A DNA stretch of 15,475 bases, taken from positions 1-15,475 of the forward strand of contig CAMFDH010000010.1 of NCBI GenBank assembly GCA_945949035.1, in the 5' to 3' direction. Positions 13,493 to 15,475 of this stretch are shown piece after piece. Within the stretch, counting starts at the first letter, position 1; every line of letters starts with the position of its first letter. The notes under the pieces were generated by a model. That model was not told the DNA's origin, made no database searches, and saw only the letters and a list, made by a program, of their open reading frames with translations. The translations under genes were made by a program, and so were the position numbers. Origin of the DNA: an uncultured Actinomyces sp. (GTDB lineage Bacteria > Actinomycetota > Actinomycetes > Actinomycetales > Actinomycetaceae).

Positions 13493-14743
13493 TCAGGCGG
13501 AACGTGCCGCAGTCTCTCCAAAGACATAGATCTTCGGGTGTCCCTCACCGGTCACTGCCTCTTCGGTGACGACAACCCTCTCTACGTCTGTCTCCGAAGG
13601 TATCTCATACATCAGATCGGCGAGCGTGTCTTCCATAATCGAGGACAGTCCGCGCGCACCGGACTCGCGCGTCATGGCCAGGCGTGCCATCGCCTTCAGT
13701 GCCTCGGGGGTGAACTCCAGTGCTACCCCATCCAGGTCAAAAAGTGCCCCGTACTGGGTGACGAGGGCGTTCTTCGGCTCCGTCAAGATTGCCACCAGGT
13801 CATCCTCAAGCAGAGTTTCCGTTGAGGTGAGGACGGGAAGACGACCAATGAACTCGGGGATGAGGCCGAAGGTGTGCAGGTCCTCGGGGGTGACGTGGCG
13901 GTAGAGGTCACCCAGTTCTGAGGCAACCGCAAGGTCGGTCCCGAACCCTGTCTGGCGCTTCCCCAACCTCGCCTTCACGATCTCATCAATCCCGGAGAAT
14001 GCTCCGGCCGCGATGAAGAGAATGGAAGAGGTGTCAATCTCAAGGAACTGCTGGTGGGGATGCTTACGGCCGCCCTGCGGAGGAACCGAGGCCTTCGTTC
14101 CCTCGATGATCTTGAGCAGGGCCTGCTGGACGCCCTCTCCAGACACATCCCTGGTAATCGAAGCGTTCTCACCCTTACGACCGATCTTGTCGATCTCATC
14201 GATATATATGATGCCGTGTTCGGCCTTCTTGATATCGCCGTCAGCTTCCTGAATCAGCTTGAGGAGGATGTTCTCAACATCTTCACCCACATAACCGGCC
14301 TCGGTCAGGGCGGTGGCATCAACAATGCAGAAGGGAACATCAAGCAGTCGGGCCAGAGAACGAGCCAGGTGAGTCTTTCCGGTTCCGGTTGGGCCCAGAA
14401 GGAGCACATTCGACTTGGTGCCCTCAAGCTCTTCACCACCGCGGTCACGTGCTCGAACCCGCTTGTAGTGGTTGTACACAGCCACCGAGAGTGCCTTCTT
14501 GGAGCGCTCCTGACCAACCACCCAGGTGTCAAGGAACGCCTTGACTTCCTTCGGTTTCGGCAGCTCCAGTGGCCGGACCTCAACCTCTTCGGGAAGTTCC
14601 TCTTCGATGATGTCGTTGCACAGCTCGACACACTCGTTACAGATGTAGACGCCCGAGCCACCGATGAGCTTACGGACCTGCTTCTGCGACTTGCTGCAGA
14701 AGGCGCACTTGAGCAGTTCCGAACTGTCTTGGAACGAAGCCAT
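13493..14743 (-). CDS. clpX: ClpX, ATP-dependent unfoldase of the ClpXP protease
   Basis: A 416-residue AAA+ protein that recognises, unfolds and feeds tagged substrates to the ClpP chamber. The N-terminal zinc-binding domain has Cys13, Cys16, Cys35 and Cys38. Next come Walker A GPTGTGKT (117-124), the pore loop GYVG (150-153), Walker B IIYIDEID (178-185), the RKH loop (GGRKHPHQ, about 222-229), sensor motifs and [11 protein letters not shown] in the small domain. The loop that docks on ClpP, usually I/L/V-G-F, reads TGF here (in KRQTGFGTD). The ATG at 14743 is preceded by AGGTAGG with 7 bases of spacing. It lies downstream of clpP2 with a 139-base gap holding a palindrome and a TTGACA box, so it may have its own promoter besides read-through. 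Confidence 0.97.
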   Translation of the reverse strand: MASFQDSSELLKCAFCSKSQKQVRKLIGGSGVYICNECVELCNDIIEEELPEEVEVRPLELPKPKEVKAFLDTWVVGQERSKKALSVAVYNHYKRVRARDRGGEELEGTKSNVLLLGPTGTGKTHLARSLARLLDVPFCIVDATALTEAGYVGEDVENILLKLIQEADGDIKKAEHGIIYIDEIDKIGRKGENASITRDVSGEGVQQALLKIIEGTKASVPPQGGRKHPHQQFLEIDTSSILFIAAGAFSGIDEIVKARLGKRQTGFGTDLAVASELGDLYRHVTPEDLHTFGLIPEFIGRLPVLTSTETLLEDDLVAILTEPKNALVTQYGALFDLDGVALEFTPEALKAMARLAMTRESGARGLSSIMEDTLADLMYEIPSETDVERVVVTEEAVTGEGHPKIYVFGETAARSA

Positions 14744-14795
14744 TTTGCGCCTACCTTGCGGTCATGGCTGCCGACTTTCGAGCAGCCCCAATAAG

Positions 14796-14812
14796 TGTGT
14801 CAACATGACACA
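14796..14812. promoter_or_regulatory. 17-bp palindrome over a TTGACA box upstream of clpX
   Basis: TGTGTCA-ACA-TGACACA is a perfect 7-bp inverted repeat with a 3-base centre, about 53 bases before the clpX start. On the minus strand the same bases contain TTGACA (14803 to 14798), a perfect -35 consensus. A -10 at 17-18 bases (around 14774-14780) is weak (GAAAGT). A protein bound here would cover the -35. It does not match the HspR, HrcA (CIRCE) or ClgR site patterns as I know them. Confidence 0.5.
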
Positions 14813-14879
14813 AAGCCAGCCTATTGGAGAGCCTCGGGCTGAACCAGAGGGCACGCCGCCAGGCTGGCTTCACTGTCAT
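14805..14879 (-). repeat. Long inverted repeat in the clpP2-clpX gap
   Basis: AAGCCAGCCT (14813-14822) pairs perfectly with AGGCTGGCTT (14861-14870). After a small internal loop, ATGACA (14805-14810) pairs with TGTCAT (14874-14879), giving 16 base pairs around a 38-base loop. Inside the loop AGCC-TCG-GGCT can form a smaller stem. It begins 4 bases after the clpP2 stop on the transcribed strand. There is no T-tract after it, so it may be a processing or attenuation structure rather than a plain terminator. Confidence 0.55.
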
Positions 14880-14882
14880 CTA

Positions 14883-15475
14883 CTACGCGGCCTTGCGGCT
14901 CTGCAGTACGTGGTCGATCAGGCCGTACTCCTTGGCCTGTTCGGCGGTAAGAATCTTGTCGCGTTCGACGTCCCGACGCACCTCATCCTCGGGCCTGCCG
15001 GTGTGGTAAGCGATGGTGCGCTCCATCCAGGCGCGCATCCGGTCGATCTCATCAGCCACGATCTGAATGTCCGAAGCCTGACCCTGCACCCCATCCATAG
15101 CCGGCTGGTGGATCAGGATGCGAGCGTTCGGCAGTGCCAGACGCTTGCCGGGCTGACCAGCGGTCAGCAGGACAGCAGCCGCGGAGGCTGCCTGACCCAG
15201 GCAGACCGTCTGGATATGCGGACGCACGTACTGCATGGTGTCGTAGATCGCCGTCATCGCGGTGAATGAACCACCCGGGCTGTTGATGTACATGGTGATC
15301 AACGAGTCGGTGTCCATGCTTTCGAGGACGAGCAGCTGAGCCATGACATCGTCGGCAGAAGCGTCATCAACCTGGACACCCAGGAAGACGATCCGGTCTT
15401 CAAACAGCTTGGCGTAGGGATCCTGACGCTTGTAACCGTAGGCGGTGCGCTCTTCAAAAGTTGGGAAGACGTAGC
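14883..15475 (-). CDS. clpP2: ClpP2, proteolytic subunit of the Clp protease (5' end outside window)
   Basis: An open frame runs from the window edge to the TAG at 14883 and shows 196 residues; only the first few residues, including the start, are missing. The visible N-terminal part YVFPTFEERTAYGYKRQDPY and LFEDRIVFLGVQVDDASADDVMAQLL is typical of actinobacterial ClpP2. The serine protease triad is seen as Ser97 (GQAASAAA), His122 (ILIHQP) and Asp172 (ERDKILTAEQA) in visible numbering. ClpP2 forms a mixed tetradecamer with ClpP1 and works with ClpX or ClpC1. GQAASAAAVLL rather than the more common GQAASMGA is seen in the mycobacterial ClpP2 as well. The genes clpP1 and tig would be expected just outside the right edge. 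clpX follows after 139 bases on the same strand. Confidence 0.96.
   Translation of the reverse strand, partial: YVFPTFEERTAYGYKRQDPYAKLFEDRIVFLGVQVDDASADDVMAQLLVLESMDTDSLITMYINSPGGSFTAMTAIYDTMQYVRPHIQTVCLGQAASAAAVLLTAGQPGKRLALPNARILIHQPAMDGVQGQASDIQIVADEIDRMRAWMERTIAYHTGRPEDEVRRDVERDKILTAEQAKEYGLIDHVLQSRKAA

Noticed and set aside
14054..14794. Long open frame on the plus strand opposite clpX
   Set aside because: It is an antisense shadow of the highly conserved clpX gene; no recognisable domain and no proper ribosome site.
14744..14882. Heat-shock operator (HspR, CIRCE) or ClgR site before clpX
   Set aside because: The palindrome differs from the CTTGAGT-N7-ACTCAAG, TTAGCACTC-N9-GAGTGCTAA and CGC-type ClgR patterns.
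1..15475. Mobile element, prophage, CRISPR or defence system
   Set aside because: No transposase, integrase, terminal repeats, repeat-spacer array or defence domain is visible; all genes are housekeeping or carbohydrate uptake.

Overview
The window is chromosomal DNA from a high-GC Gram-positive bacterium. I infer an actinomycete, possibly Actinomycetaceae, from the ClpP2 type, the actinobacterial-style chorismate mutase, the comEA-comEC-holA order, frequent GTG starts and GC-rich codon use. No phage, transposon, CRISPR, rRNA or tRNA signal was found. Every gene belongs to a recognisable family, and no stretch over 300 bases lacks a gene.

Left block. On the minus strand (read right to left) are comEA (DNA receptor for uptake), comEC (DNA channel, here without the usual C-terminal metallo-beta-lactamase domain) and the start of holA (DNA polymerase III delta, cut by the window edge). 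The comEC stop and holA start overlap as GTGA. Divergent from them, proC (proline synthesis), valS (valyl-tRNA synthetase of the archaeal/Rickettsia-like type) and fadD (long-chain acyl-CoA ligase with an acidic N-terminal extension) run on the plus strand. The block ends at a perfect 17-bp hairpin at 8538-8577.

Middle block, the accessory part. A three-gene ascorbate/galactitol-type PTS, transcribed leftward as EIIA, EIIB, EIIC (UlaC, UlaB, UlaA-like), is divergent from a full-length transketolase gene. The shared region holds a TGTAA-N6-TTACA inverted repeat that looks like an operator. No ascorbate-catabolic enzyme (UlaD, UlaE, UlaF, UlaG) and no regulator is present. The substrate is therefore open; a simple reading is uptake of a sugar or polyol entering the pentose phosphate pathway as a phosphate ester.

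Right block, on the minus strand. The 3' part of clpP2 (its start lies outside the window), clpX and a small AroQ-type chorismate mutase form a run of housekeeping genes. The clpP2-clpX gap carries a long inverted repeat and a 17-bp palindrome over a TTGACA box, suggesting that clpX has its own controlled expression. The transketolase and chorismate mutase genes converge with only 16 bases between their stops.

The best candidate for something not fully described is the PTS-transketolase unit with its shared operator. The rest is mostly ordinary, with several structural oddities listed in the findings.
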